A stretch of 64,000 bases of DNA, taken from the NCBI GenBank assembly GCA_028708425.1, contig JAQVYY010000003.1, positions 62,001-126,000 of the forward strand, written 5' to 3'. The notes under the pieces are model-generated. The model was not told where the DNA came from. It was given only the letters and a program-made list of their open reading frames with translations, and searched no databases. How positions within the stretch are numbered: position 1 is the stretch's first letter; each line of letters opens with the position of its first letter. The translations under genes were made by a program, and so were the position numbers. This DNA is from Bacteroidales bacterium. GTDB lineage: Bacteria; Bacteroidota; Bacteroidia; Bacteroidales; Tenuifilaceae. Shown here piece after piece: positions 28,703 to 38,139 of this stretch.

Positions 28703-28782
28703 TAACCATTATTCATCAAATTTGTAAAAGATGAATGCAAATGCGGGTTACCCCGACTATTCGGATGGGTAATTGGGGTTAA
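28703..28782 (+). repeat. Palindromic element, internally deleted copy E
   Basis: Same orientation as copy A; begins TAACCATTATTCATC, keeps GATGAATGCAAATGCGGGTTA and then jumps to CCCCGACTATTCGGATGGGT and AATTGGGGTTAA. The middle hairpin is missing. It lies in the 360-base gap upstream of pntAA. The remainder of that gap is AT-rich with only the -7 box described below. Confidence 0.8.
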
Positions 28783-28895
28783 GGAAAAATAGTTAACCCA
28801 ACCAATACCGAACAAAAACACAGTAGCACTAAAATGGTTGGTTTTACCTAAAATATATGATGATTTTTATCCTTTTATATTATTCATAATATGGT

Positions 28896-28903
28896 TACTT
28901 TTG
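28896..28903 (+). promoter_or_regulatory. Candidate -7 element of the pnt operon
   Basis: TACTTTTG, a match to TAnnTTTG, 31 bases before the pntAA ATG. No strong -33 box in the AT-rich stretch upstream. Confidence 0.45.
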
Positions 28904-28934
28904 AACACTTTATAACACATAAAAATTTCGCGAA

Positions 28935-30098
28935 ATGATAATAGGAATACCTAGGGAAATAATGCACGGAGAAAAACGTGTAGCGGCCATCCCCGAAACC
29001 GTTAAAAAAATGGTTGATGGCGGAGCAAAAGTTTTGTTCGAAGCAGGTGCTGGTGCTGGATCACACTATGCTGATGAAGCTTACAAAGAAGCTGGAGCAG
29101 AAATTGTAACAGACGCTGAGGATGTTTTTTCTAAATCGGATGTGGTACTAAAAGTAAAAGAGCCCCAATTTAATGCGGATAAGAACAAGCATGAACTTGA
29201 TATGATGCACAAGGGGCAATACCTAATCACATTTATCCATCCTGCTTCACCTGCAAACCACGAGATGGTTAAGAAAATGGCCGAAAATGGAGTAATTGGG
29301 CTTACGCTAGACGGTATACCCCGTATCAGTAGAGCACAATCAATGGATGCACTATCATCAATGAGCTCTTGCGCTGGATACAAGGGAATGATAATGGCCG
29401 TTAATGATTTAAGCAAGTTTATGCCCTTTGTTACCAGTGCGGTAGGTAGGTTAAGACCAGCAACCGTTTTGGTTATTGGAGCGGGTGTTGCGGGGCTTCG
29501 CGCAATTGCTACTGCCAAAGGGCTAGGCGCAACGGTTTATAGCGCTGATATCCGTCCTGAAGCCAATAAAAATGCGGAATCGTTAGGAGCAATCATCGTT
29601 GATACTGGAGTGCCAGAGGAAATTGCAGTAAGTGCAGATGGAAAACATGCCAACAAGCTACCTGAGAAATGGTTGGAAATCGAGAGAGAAAATCTTAAAG
29701 AAACCATTTTAAAAGCTGACATAATTTTCTGTTCTGCCCTAATTTTGGGTAAAGTCGCGCCTATTTTAGTTACCGAGGAAATGGTGAAAGAAATGCAGTC
29801 GGGTAGCTGTATTGTTGATATTTCAATTGACCAGGGAGGAAACTGCGACATTACAACCCCAGGCGAGGTAGAGGTAAAACACGATGTTACCATACAAGGA
29901 ATAAAAAACATCCCGGGCATGCTGTCAACTAGCTCAACCATTATGTTCTCAAAAAATATTTACAATCTGCTAAACTTCTTAATTAAAGATGGCAAGATAA
30001 ATCTGGATGAATCCGATGAAATAGTTTCGTCAATTCTGGTTACCAAAGATGGCGAGATTGTCCATAAAGGAACCCAAGAGGCCATGGGTTTAAACTAG
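28935..30098 (+). CDS. pntAA: NAD(P) transhydrogenase subunit alpha, domain I (NAD-binding) polypeptide
   Basis: Soluble dI component of the proton-translocating transhydrogenase, which transfers hydride between NADH and NADP+ driven by the proton gradient. 387 residues. N-terminal GIPREIMHGEKRVAAIPETV, dinucleotide fold GAGVAGLRAIATAKGLGA followed by YSADIRPEA, and the alanine-dehydrogenase-like SIDQGGNCDITTPGE. The alpha subunit is split into two genes, as in many bacteria outside the enterics. Followed after 44 bases by the membrane part. Confidence 0.95.
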   Translation: MIIGIPREIMHGEKRVAAIPETVKKMVDGGAKVLFEAGAGAGSHYADEAYKEAGAEIVTDAEDVFSKSDVVLKVKEPQFNADKNKHELDMMHKGQYLITFIHPASPANHEMVKKMAENGVIGLTLDGIPRISRAQSMDALSSMSSCAGYKGMIMAVNDLSKFMPFVTSAVGRLRPATVLVIGAGVAGLRAIATAKGLGATVYSADIRPEANKNAESLGAIIVDTGVPEEIAVSADGKHANKLPEKWLEIERENLKETILKADIIFCSALILGKVAPILVTEEMVKEMQSGSCIVDISIDQGGNCDITTPGEVEVKHDVTIQGIKNIPGMLSTSSTIMFSKNIYNLLNFLIKDGKINLDESDEIVSSILVTKDGEIVHKGTQEAMGLN

Positions 30099-30142
30099 AT
30101 AGTTACCTTTTAGCAAACTTTTTTAAATGATAAAGTAGTGAT

Positions 30143-30460
30143 ATGGAATTAATACAATATATTTTAATAGGCGTTTTTTTAGTTGCAACAATTATTGGCT
30201 ACTTACTAATTAACAATGTACCAAGCCGTTTGCACACGCCATTGATGTCGGGAATGAATGCTTTGTCGGGAATTACTATTCTTGGAGCATTAATTTCAAC
30301 AGGCCTTGCGATAAAAAGCGAGGTGCAAGTTGTAAGTTACATTTTTGGAAGTTTGGCCATTATTTTAGCCATGATTAATGTGGCGGGTGGTTTCTCTGTA
30401 ACCAATCGAATGTTAAAAATGTTCGGAAAAAAACAAGATGACGAAACAACCAATTCATAA
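30143..30460 (+). CDS. pntAB: NAD(P) transhydrogenase subunit alpha, membrane part
   Basis: 105 residues with three predicted membrane helices (about 6-25, 35-55, 60-85). FLVATIIGYLLINNVPSRLHTPLMSGMNALSGI is the conserved loop region (described in outline) of the alpha-2 polypeptide. It builds the proton channel with PntB. 120 bases separate it from pntB, containing an imperfect hairpin. Confidence 0.93.
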   Translation: MELIQYILIGVFLVATIIGYLLINNVPSRLHTPLMSGMNALSGITILGALISTGLAIKSEVQVVSYIFGSLAIILAMINVAGGFSVTNRMLKMFGKKQDDETTNS

Positions 30461-30498
30461 TATTCCTTAAGATTAATAAGGACAAGTAATATAACGAA

Positions 30499-30544
30499 AA
30501 CCTCCTATATCGTGCTAACAAACAGCAACATACAAGAGGAGGTT
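30499..30544 (+). promoter_or_regulatory. Intra-operon hairpin between pntAB and pntB
   Basis: AACCTCCT (30499-30506) pairs with AGGAGGTT (30537-30544) over a 30-base loop; inside, GCT/AGC may extend it. No T tract follows, so it does not look like a full terminator. The 3' arm contains AGGAGG, a Shine-Dalgarno-like sequence, 36 bases before the pntB ATG. Possible processing or attenuation site; inference only. Confidence 0.35.
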
Positions 30545-30580
30545 AATGAGTTACCTTAATCAACAAATAACTTTATACGA

Positions 30581-32020
30581 ATGAATAATTTTATGCTATT
30601 GAGTTTCTCTACGGCAAATGTACTATCGGACAACGTTTATTTTGCTCTGTGTGGCATCCTATCCATAGCCGTACTAGTAGGGATTCATCTGATGAGCAAG
30701 GTAGAAAAAGCTCAGCTGGGAAATAAGATTAGTGCTATAGCAATTGCCCTAGCCATTGTTATTACGCTCATTAAAAATGATATCTTACCACTTTGGCTTA
30801 TTTACCCAGGTGTAATTATTGGACTAATCATTGGTTTAGTAATAGCCAAACGGGTTAAAATGATTCAAATGCCTCAGCTGGTAGCCCTACTAAATGGAGT
30901 AGGTGGCGCAGCATCGGCTATTGTTGCATCATTTGCTTTTATTAAACTTTACCCTGCCGTAGAAGATCCTGACTTTTTTGGAAGATTTACCTCATCGCTT
31001 GCCATTGCCATAGGTAGCATTACCCTTTTTGGTAGCCTGGTTGCAGCTGGTAAGCTGCACAAGGTGCTTTCGCAAAAGCCTGTAACCCTTCCTTTACACC
31101 AGGTATTGTCAATGGGATTGTTAATTATACTACTTGCACTAGTTGTTTTTGGCGGCTTTTTTAACCTTACCTCCACAGCAGTAATACTAATGGCAACCAT
31201 ACTAATTGCATCCGCATTCGGAATCGTTTTCTCCATTCGCGTTGGGGGTGCCGATATGCCCATTACCATTTCGCTATTAAACAGCTTTAGTGGTGTTGCT
31301 GCAGCGGTTACTGGTTTTGCCATTGGCGACGTGTTACTCGTTTCGGTTGGAGGCATAGTTGGTGCATCGGGACTTTTCCTTACACAGATTATGTGCAGAG
31401 CCATGAACCGCAGCTTAATGGATATTCTACTTGGAAAAACCTCTGCAAAAAACACAAAAGTAGAGAAGGCGGATGTACCAGAAGCATCTAAAGAGGACGA
31501 GGGCGAGCAAGTGGCAATTGACCCTGTAGAAGCTATTAAAAATGCCAAAACGGCAATCATCGTTCCTGGATATGGTATGGCGCTTGCCCAAGCACAACAT
31601 CTTGTTAACACCTTGGCAAAAAAAATGAAGACCAATGGGACTTCGGTAAAATATGCCGTTCACCCTGTGGCGGGTCGTATGCCAGGGCATATGGATGTTT
31701 TACTGGTTGAAGCTGGCGTTGGATTTGACGACGTGTATGAAATGGATGATGTGAACGAAGAGTTTAAAGATGTTGATGTAACCATTGTTATTGGCGCAAA
31801 CGACGTGCTGAACCCTGCCGCTCGTCATGCCGAGGGAACCCCAATTTACGGAATGCCGATTTTGAACGTTGACGAGTGCAAAAACATTGTAATTTTTAAT
31901 TACGATTTAAAACCTGGATATTCTGGAGTAGATAATCCTATTTACAAGCGTAAAGAAGGTGTTGTTGTTGTTCAAGGCGATGCTGCAAAAACAATTGCAG
32001 AGCTGCTGGATAAAATTTAA
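30581..32020 (+). CDS. pntB: NAD(P) transhydrogenase subunit beta
   Basis: 479 residues: 8-9 membrane helices in the first 280 residues, then a linker rich in Lys/Glu and the soluble dIII NADP(H)-binding domain with IIVPGYGMALAQAQH and VIGANDVLNPAARH, and IYGMPILNVDECKN. Complete. With pntAA and pntAB it forms the full enzyme, a major NADPH source in bacteria of this type. A bidirectional hairpin terminator follows. Confidence 0.95.
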   Translation: MNNFMLLSFSTANVLSDNVYFALCGILSIAVLVGIHLMSKVEKAQLGNKISAIAIALAIVITLIKNDILPLWLIYPGVIIGLIIGLVIAKRVKMIQMPQLVALLNGVGGAASAIVASFAFIKLYPAVEDPDFFGRFTSSLAIAIGSITLFGSLVAAGKLHKVLSQKPVTLPLHQVLSMGLLIILLALVVFGGFFNLTSTAVILMATILIASAFGIVFSIRVGGADMPITISLLNSFSGVAAAVTGFAIGDVLLVSVGGIVGASGLFLTQIMCRAMNRSLMDILLGKTSAKNTKVEKADVPEASKEDEGEQVAIDPVEAIKNAKTAIIVPGYGMALAQAQHLVNTLAKKMKTNGTSVKYAVHPVAGRMPGHMDVLLVEAGVGFDDVYEMDDVNEEFKDVDVTIVIGANDVLNPAARHAEGTPIYGMPILNVDECKNIVIFNYDLKPGYSGVDNPIYKRKEGVVVVQGDAAKTIAELLDKI

Positions 32021-32050
32021 GAATTCTATAACAAGCTAAATACCACTATA

Positions 32051-32082
32051 AACAAAGCCCCATAATTTGGGGCTTTGTTTAT
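32051..32082. terminator. Bidirectional terminator between pntB and trmN
   Basis: AACAAAGCCCC / GGGGCTTTGTT, an 11-bp perfect stem with the 7-base loop ATAATTT. T-rich in the plus direction; serves the convergent genes on both sides. Confidence 0.85.
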
Positions 32083-32122
32083 AACGCTATATAAAGTATC
32101 GGATTTCGCATCTCAGCTTAAC

Positions 32123-32833
32123 CTAAAAAGCCAAATAGAAATCTTTTGTTAGCTGAATATACTCGGCTGTATACTCTCCATCATCGGTTCTTATACTAAA
32201 TGTTTCTTCAACCAAAGGCTTAGGTTTACGCCCAAACTCTAGCAGCAAACGCTTAATAGGGCCTTTCGCCTTTCCTAACACGTTTACTCTTTTTGTGCAG
32301 AACAGATTGTATCTTGAAGCTTTTGCCACAAAAACATTCCCCTCAACATAGGGAAAAATTCCAGCAAACCTACCCTCCTCTGATAAAATCGCATTTACCC
32401 ATTCAGCAAGCTCATCGTGCGGAAGGAGCTCATTATGGCGAGCAACGGTTCGTGCTATCTCTGGTGACTTAAGCGATTTGGTAAAGTATGGGGGATTGGA
32501 CACCACCAGATCGTACTTTCCCTCTGCCCCTTTGGCAAAGTGTTGAAATGAAGAGCTGAAAACATGAATCCTATCGCCCCATTTAGAGTTTGCCACATTC
32601 TCCCTCGCCTGCTGTGCAGATGCTTCGTCAATTTCAACAGCATCAATAGCTGCATTACAGCGCTGAGCGAGCATAAGTGCTATAAGACCCGTACCAGTTC
32701 CTATATCTAAAATTCTATTGGCTTTACCAATACCAACCCAAGCACCTAACATTACACCATCGGTACCAACCTTCATGGCGGTTTTTTCGTGCATAACGGT
32801 AAACTGTTTAAATCGGAAGTAATTATTAGGCAT
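32123..32833 (-). CDS. trmN: tRNA1(Val) (adenine(37)-N6)-methyltransferase
   Basis: 236 residues, SAM-dependent methyltransferase fold. Motif I DIGTGTGLIALM at 43-54, acidic loop AVEIDEASA about 65-73, and the adenine-N6 motif IV NPPY at 113-116. These fit the TrmN6/YfiC family that modifies A37 of tRNA1-Val. N-terminal FRFKQFTVMHEKTAMKVGTDGVML is the family hallmark (given in outline). It lies 4 bases downstream of the TIGR02757 gene on the minus strand, in a three-gene cluster with lolD-like. Confidence 0.9.
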   Translation of the reverse strand: MPNNYFRFKQFTVMHEKTAMKVGTDGVMLGAWVGIGKANRILDIGTGTGLIALMLAQRCNAAIDAVEIDEASAQQARENVANSKWGDRIHVFSSSFQHFAKGAEGKYDLVVSNPPYFTKSLKSPEIARTVARHNELLPHDELAEWVNAILSEEGRFAGIFPYVEGNVFVAKASRYNLFCTKRVNVLGKAKGPIKRLLLEFGRKPKPLVEETFSIRTDDGEYTAEYIQLTKDFYLAF

Positions 32834-32837
32834 GGCT

Positions 32838-33614
32838 TTAAAATTTTTCGAATACCCCTAGGCCAAACAGCGCAAAATCGTATTTTACAGGATCGATGGG
32901 GTCTAATATACGGAGTTTTGATGTAACCTGCTCAACCGCTTTCCAGCTACTCTGCTTTAGCTGAAGCAAGCCAAGTTTACGGGCTACCCTACCCGAATGC
33001 ACATCGAGCGGAAGCATAAGAGCTGAGGGCGGGATAGTTTCCCAAAGTCCAAAATCTACATTCTCTTTTGGTGGTCTTACCATCCACCGCAAATACATAT
33101 TTAACCGCTTAGCTGCAGACCCAGCCATTGGGTTTGAGATATGCTTAAATGAGCGATGAGGAAATTCGAGCTGCGTAAAAGCTGACCTAAAATTGCTGAT
33201 TGCTCCCTTTACGGTTTGGGTTTCGGCAAAGCCCTTTTCAAAAACGCTCTCAAGGGTTTCATTCTGACTATATATGTGCTGTAACGATTTTATAAATGCA
33301 ATGCAGTCGGTGCCATTAAACGTGCGGTAGTAAAAAGCCGAAAGCGTTTTAATTTCTTTTACAGAAGCCTGGACAATAAACTCAAAGGGAGAATTATCCA
33401 TTAGACGCATTAACTTTTTTGCTGACCCAATAATTTGCGGGCGTTGCCCCCAGGCAATGGTTGCGGTTAGGAATCCCGATATTTCAATATCCTCCTTTTT
33501 GGAAAAACTTCGAGGAATCTGAATGGGGTCAGTTTCAATAAACCTCGGCGAGGCGTACAACGAGTACTTCTCGTCAAGGAAATCTTTTAAATCAGTGGGG
33601 GTTATTTTAGTCAC
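32838..33614 (-). CDS. TIGR02757 family protein (DUF2400)
   Basis: 258 residues beginning with GTG, overlapping the last base of the lolD-like stop codon. TLSAFYYRTFNG, SPMAGSAAKRLNMYLRWMVR-like and LDVHSGRVARKLGLL segments match TIGR02757/DUF2400, a widespread Bacteroidota family of unknown function. The C-terminal part (MLPLDVHSGRVARKLGL, DPIDPVKYDFALFGLG) resembles helix-hairpin-helix glycosylase-type folds, but no catalytic role is established. The translational coupling suggests coordinated expression with the neighbours. Confidence 0.88.
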   Translation of the reverse strand: MTKITPTDLKDFLDEKYSLYASPRFIETDPIQIPRSFSKKEDIEISGFLTATIAWGQRPQIIGSAKKLMRLMDNSPFEFIVQASVKEIKTLSAFYYRTFNGTDCIAFIKSLQHIYSQNETLESVFEKGFAETQTVKGAISNFRSAFTQLEFPHRSFKHISNPMAGSAAKRLNMYLRWMVRPPKENVDFGLWETIPPSALMLPLDVHSGRVARKLGLLQLKQSSWKAVEQVTSKLRILDPIDPVKYDFALFGLGVFEKF

Positions 33615-34264
33615 TATACAAATCGGCCATCGTTCATTGTAAGCTGTGTATCGGCAATTGAGGCTAAGTTTTTATCATGTGTAACCACCACAAAGGTTTG
33701 CTTCATCTTATCGCGTAGGGTGAAAAAGAGCTCGTGAAGCTCATCCTTATTTTTCGAGTCTAGGTTTCCCGAGGGTTCATCGGCTAGTATAACCTTAGGC
33801 TCATTTACAAGTGCTCTGGCAACCGCTACGCGCTGCTGCTCCCCACCCGAAAGTTCGGAGGGCTTATGATCAATCCGCTCGGCCAGACCTAAAAAAGTAA
33901 GTAACTCTTTTGCCCTCTTCTCCACTAAATCTTTAGGCTTCCGGGCAATAAAACCTGGTATGCAAACATTCTCAATCGCATTAAACTCTGGCAAAAGGTG
34001 ATGAAACTGAAATACAAATCCAATATTTTGGTTACGAAATGCGGCCAAGCTCTTCTCGTTAAGTTTTGATACGTTAACATTATCGATAAAAACGCTGCCC
34101 GAATCGGGCTGGCTCAATGTTCCCATAATTTGGAGCAGGGTGGTTTTCCCTGCACCGCTAGGGCCTACAATGGCAACCACCTTTTCGGCGGGTATATTGA
34201 TATCAACCTCTTTTAAAACGGTAAGGCTACCGAACGACTTAACAATTCTTTCAACTCTTATCAT
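33614..34264 (-). CDS. lolD: ABC transporter ATP-binding protein, LolD-like
   Basis: 216 residues. Walker [10 protein letters not shown] at 34-42, Q-loop in [14 protein letters not shown], signature LSGGEQQR at 138-145, Walker [13 protein letters not shown] at 159-170, and H-loop VVTHD near the end. The short single-domain form and the FHHLLPEF Q-loop region fit the LolD/MacB subfamily that powers lipoprotein release from the inner membrane or tripartite efflux. The permease is not adjacent, so assignment to LolD rather than another MacB-type ATPase is by similarity only. Confidence 0.85.
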   Translation of the reverse strand: MIRVERIVKSFGSLTVLKEVDINIPAEKVVAIVGPSGAGKTTLLQIMGTLSQPDSGSVFIDNVNVSKLNEKSLAAFRNQNIGFVFQFHHLLPEFNAIENVCIPGFIARKPKDLVEKRAKELLTFLGLAERIDHKPSELSGGEQQRVAVARALVNEPKVILADEPSGNLDSKNKDELHELFFTLRDKMKQTFVVVTHDKNLASIADTQLTMNDGRFV

Positions 34265-34283
34265 AATAGTTTACATTGAACTA

Positions 34284-34291
34284 CAAAGATA
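34284..34291 (-). promoter_or_regulatory. Candidate -7 element of lolD-TIGR02757-trmN
   Basis: Reads TATCTTTG on the minus strand, 20 bases before the start of the lolD-like gene. Full consensus match. Confidence 0.5.
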
Positions 34292-34367
34292 GTAAAACGA
34301 CTAATACTATGGCGGACCAATTGGGCTGATTGGATTTTTAAACAGAACTAAAACGACACATAATAAA

Positions 34368-34406
34368 AGGCTGTGTACTAGAGCCTACTCCCCTAGTACA
34401 CAGCCT
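34368..34406 (-). terminator. Terminator of the subtilase/outer-membrane protein operon
   Basis: AGGCTGTGTACTAG pairs perfectly with CTAGTACACAGCCT (14 bp, 11-base loop). On the minus strand it is followed by TTTTATTATG. It lies 16 bases beyond the stop of the barrel gene. Confidence 0.85.
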
Positions 34407-34421
34407 AATATAAAAAGATAA

Positions 34422-35321
34422 TTACTTGCTCAAAAACTTATACGAAACTCCTAGTTCAAAAGCTAGTGAGTTAAGCGTTGTGCTAAAGTTGGATATGGTG
34501 CTCGTATGAAAATCATCAAATGAACTAGGCAAAGATTTCGAAATATTACTTAATCCGTATACTCCTGTTACGCCTACCTTTACCGCTAAGTTTTGAATGA
34601 TTTCATAACTTACACCTGCACCTAGCGTAATAGAGAATGCTTGTTTAGCTCCTGGTAAAGTCTCACTGGGATCACTATTTGTGTAAACCAAATCTCCGTA
34701 GTTATACATAGGGTATTCTTGCTCAGGGTCAGCTAGTATTACATTAAGAGGGGCAGGATACCTACCTTTACGAGTTAAGGTACCATCTAACCTATAAGAC
34801 GTTTCTGTAAATGCTGTATACATAATCCCACCAGTTACATAGTAATCGAGTACGCTAACTGAATTTTGATAGTAAGCATATACGGGTATATCAATCCCTT
34901 TAAAGTAGTTAGTTTCCGTAATATTAACATTTTCGTAAATAGGATAGTACTTATCATCATCTATGTCAACAAATAACTCATCTATCTCTATTCCAAAATC
35001 CTTTGCTGTGTAATCCATAGAGAATGAACTAAACCTAAACCCCAACCCTGCTCCAAAGTTTTTAGTAAATAAATATGTTAGGTTAAGGCTAGGTACAATA
35101 CTTGAACCCATGGTTTTAGACCACGCACCAATACCAGAATCAGGCAATTTACTATATGAATTGAGGCCATAACCTGCATTAACGCTTACGATTAAGCGGT
35201 TGTAAACACTCTCCTCAAAGGATTCTGGTGTATGCTGTTCTTCTAAATTCTGCCCATCCGCTGGATTTAAACCTAGAAAACAACCTACTATTATTGTTGA
35301 TAGTATTTTTAAAAAATTCAT
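34422..35321 (-). CDS. Outer-membrane beta-barrel protein
   Basis: 299 residues with a signal peptide (1-23, cleavage near ADGQ). The mature part is built of alternating beta strands (RLIVSVNAGYGLNSY, NFGAGLGFRFSSFSMDY, KQAFSITLGAGVSYEII, LAVKVGVTGVYGLSNIS) ending in LAFELGVSYKFLSK, typical of eight-stranded porin-like barrels of the outer-membrane protein beta-barrel family. Function unknown. It is 20 bases downstream of the secreted subtilase and probably cotranscribed with it. Confidence 0.8.
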   Translation of the reverse strand: MNFLKILSTIIVGCFLGLNPADGQNLEEQHTPESFEESVYNRLIVSVNAGYGLNSYSKLPDSGIGAWSKTMGSSIVPSLNLTYLFTKNFGAGLGFRFSSFSMDYTAKDFGIEIDELFVDIDDDKYYPIYENVNITETNYFKGIDIPVYAYYQNSVSVLDYYVTGGIMYTAFTETSYRLDGTLTRKGRYPAPLNVILADPEQEYPMYNYGDLVYTNSDPSETLPGAKQAFSITLGAGVSYEIIQNLAVKVGVTGVYGLSNISKSLPSSFDDFHTSTISNFSTTLNSLAFELGVSYKFLSK

Positions 35322-35341
35322 TGTATTTCTCTTTTAAAATA

Positions 35342-37867
35342 TTAATAAACGGTTACTTTTGTGCTAACAGTTATCGAGCTATTTAGACTTACCTTAACAA
35401 TGTATACCCCTTGGGTTAGCTCGTTTAGTTGATACTGCTTTTCCCAATGAGGTTTATTTTTGAATATCGATTCCTCTAACACAACTTTTCCGTATAAATT
35501 TGATATGATAATCACCCCATTACCAATGCTTTCGCTTGTAAGGCTAACATTAAAAACCTTATCGGCTGGATTTGGATATACGCTTATCTCAACTTCGCTT
35601 GCTGCTGTGCCTGCTGCCAAAACGCCTTCCGATATATTAGGACATTGGTTTTTATCGATTATTTGAACACGGAAACTGCCTGTAAGTCCTCGTGGCACAT
35701 AATCTTGTCGTGTTTGGTCACTAATCTCTTTACCATTCATAAACCATTTATACTTATGGTTGGGTGATGTACAAATAAGTATTGGTATGCTACCCTTTTT
35801 AACAATATCGGGCCTGTCTGCTTCGCGCAAACCAATGTTATTATTAATAGTTATAGTTTTAGAGACCGTTGTAATAAAACCATGCTCGTCGGTTATTCTA
35901 AAGTTTATTTTTCCATTGGGCTTGTCTAACCAACTAACAATTAAACTATTCCCTCCAGGGTTAGTAATAATTGCACCATTCTTCACCTCATATACTCCGG
36001 CATCGGGAGTGTCAATAGTATAAATAACATTTGATCCGCTGCATACCTCATTCTCTCCTTTTATTTGAGGATAGTTAGTGTTTTCTGAAAGAAGCACCAA
36101 ACCAATGCTTTGGTTTGAACTATCACCAAAAAATTTTCCCTCAGTTGATATGTACCCACTAGCATTTACTGAATACATATCGCCAAACTTTAATATTACA
36201 ACAACTTTTCCCTCTACATTTGTGTAATAACTAGCACTATTAACAATAATTTCGGCATCCTGAATTGGTTCTCGATTCTCATCAACAATAATAAAATCTA
36301 CTGAATATTCGGGCATGTTCATGATAGCTTTGTAGGCATTCAACCTGCCAGTACCTAATTCACCTTGATACGATGGGTTTAGTGTGTATATATCGTCAAC
36401 GCCATTTACTAAAGCATTCCATAGATCGGTTCTAGTTACCTGTCCATAAAAATATGATACTCCTAAACCGGCTACACCCGACACATGGGGACACGCCATT
36501 GAAGTTCCCGATTTCCAAATGTAGGTGGGTTCTCCATTATTATCAACGTTCCCGGTACTAATAATATAAGTGCCTGGAGCCGAAATATCCACCCAATCGC
36601 CAAAATTCGAAAAGCCGGATTTTATCCCCCGGTTATCGTGTGAGGCCACAGCCATTGTAGGTGAATAGTAAGCTGGGTACCATTCCCCATTATCATTATC
36701 ATTTCCTGCTGCAAAAATTACAATTCCTCCCTCAAGTAAAGCTTCACCTCCTCCATTTGCTGTAAAATAGTCTATCCCCAAAAGTGCTGACTGGTTATAA
36801 ACATCGGGATATTCATATCCCCAGCTATTCTGTGATATGGCAGCACCATTATCTGCCGAGTAAACATACAAACCCAAATCGTTTAGTCCATGGCTACCAT
36901 CAAAAATATCAAGTGTCATTAATCGCACTCCATCGCCAATACCAGAACCACCGGCAACACCAGCAACACCAATACTATTATTTGAAACCGCAGCAACAGT
37001 TCCACCCACATGCGTTCCATGAGATATTGAACACGGAGTTGTATCCTCTCCTTCAGGCCCAATCTGGCTCCACATATTAGCAGCCAAATCGGGATGATTA
37101 AAATCTATGCCACCATCCATTACGGCTACTATTACATTTGGATTCCCTTTTTCTAGTTCCCACACCTTTTCAAGGTTAATATCAATTCCCTTTGTTCCTG
37201 TTACATTTTGAATAACTTGCCCTCTATTATTATATTGCCACTGGTAGTCTCTATACAAAGGGTCATTTGGTGCCCAAGTTTCATCGGTTTTTGAGTTTTT
37301 ACCCTTAACTTGTTTGGCCTCTTCCTTAAATACGGGTTCTATTAACCTTACCTTGTAAACGGGCTCGGCAAATTCTACTTCAGAAAGTTGCTGGAACTCC
37401 GAAACAACATCCTTTATATCCGCATGGGCATCCAGTGATAACTCATACCATAAATTTAAACCCCATGCCTCGTGCTTCGATTTATGCGATTTAGATGCCC
37501 CATTAATTTTATATAGATTACTAATAGACTGTTTGGCATGGGTAATTCTATACTTTAAACAAATTTTGTCAAATTTTTGTAACCCTGTTTCAATGCACTC
37601 CTTATTGCTAGCAACAATTTCATTATCACTAATAAGATGCTTTACATCTGGATTAAATTTTACGTAAATTTTACCCTGCTCAAAGGCATCTGCAGGTACG
37701 GTTGCCAAATCAATTGGAGGCCTTTCGCCCTTAACCACCTTGTAGCCATTTACATATTTTACATTAGAACTGCTAGATTGGGCAATCCCTCTGTTTTGAA
37801 GAAAACTACACCCTAAAAACAAAAAAATAAAAGAGATTAGGGTTACTCGTGAAAACTGATAGTTCAT
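35342..37867 (-). CDS. Subtilisin-like S8 serine peptidase with type IX secretion sorting domain
   Basis: 841 residues. An N-terminal export signal ends near residue 30. A prodomain (about 60-175, fervidolysin-like, starting FEQGKIYVKFNPD) is followed by the S8 catalytic domain at about 245-520, with D251 in VAVMDGGIDFNHPD, H283 in SHGTHVGGT and S456 in SGTSMACPHVSG. A carboxypeptidase-regulatory-like and an Ig-like module come next. The final 80 or so residues are a type A T9SS C-terminal domain (EISVYPNPADKVFNV, then GVYIVKVSL), which directs export across the outer membrane and surface attachment. Likely a surface or secreted degradative protease. Complete. Confidence 0.95.
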   Translation of the reverse strand: MNYQFSRVTLISFIFLFLGCSFLQNRGIAQSSSSNVKYVNGYKVVKGERPPIDLATVPADAFEQGKIYVKFNPDVKHLISDNEIVASNKECIETGLQKFDKICLKYRITHAKQSISNLYKINGASKSHKSKHEAWGLNLWYELSLDAHADIKDVVSEFQQLSEVEFAEPVYKVRLIEPVFKEEAKQVKGKNSKTDETWAPNDPLYRDYQWQYNNRGQVIQNVTGTKGIDINLEKVWELEKGNPNVIVAVMDGGIDFNHPDLAANMWSQIGPEGEDTTPCSISHGTHVGGTVAAVSNNSIGVAGVAGGSGIGDGVRLMTLDIFDGSHGLNDLGLYVYSADNGAAISQNSWGYEYPDVYNQSALLGIDYFTANGGGEALLEGGIVIFAAGNDNDNGEWYPAYYSPTMAVASHDNRGIKSGFSNFGDWVDISAPGTYIISTGNVDNNGEPTYIWKSGTSMACPHVSGVAGLGVSYFYGQVTRTDLWNALVNGVDDIYTLNPSYQGELGTGRLNAYKAIMNMPEYSVDFIIVDENREPIQDAEIIVNSASYYTNVEGKVVVILKFGDMYSVNASGYISTEGKFFGDSSNQSIGLVLLSENTNYPQIKGENEVCSGSNVIYTIDTPDAGVYEVKNGAIITNPGGNSLIVSWLDKPNGKINFRITDEHGFITTVSKTITINNNIGLREADRPDIVKKGSIPILICTSPNHKYKWFMNGKEISDQTRQDYVPRGLTGSFRVQIIDKNQCPNISEGVLAAGTAASEVEISVYPNPADKVFNVSLTSESIGNGVIIISNLYGKVVLEESIFKNKPHWEKQYQLNELTQGVYIVKVSLNSSITVSTKVTVY

Positions 37868-38139
37868 TTACTTGATTTTTTGTTAGTACCTTATGTGTTA
37901 AAAATCTCATGTATTACAAAACGGGCACAAGTTAATGTTTTTAAGTATATTTATATATTTAATCTTCAACTTTAACATTGAAAAAAGAAACTAAACACAA
38001 ATTCTAAATAATCTAAATAAAATTACCTCCTCCTCTTCTGCATGAAAATAGTTCGTTACGCTTGTTGAGCAATAAACACGTACTTACTAAAAAACATACT
38101 TGGCAACTGAAACCCCTGGTAACAAACACCCTACAGGTA

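Noticed and set aside
30949..31635. Open frame of 228 residues on the minus strand
   Set aside because: Entirely antisense to pntB, which has clear conserved motifs; low-complexity Ser/Thr/Pro composition typical of a shadow frame.
33614..33614. Frameshift between the lolD-like gene and the TIGR02757 gene
   Set aside because: The genes merely share a base: a GTG start overlaps a TAG stop, a normal translational coupling, and both proteins are complete.
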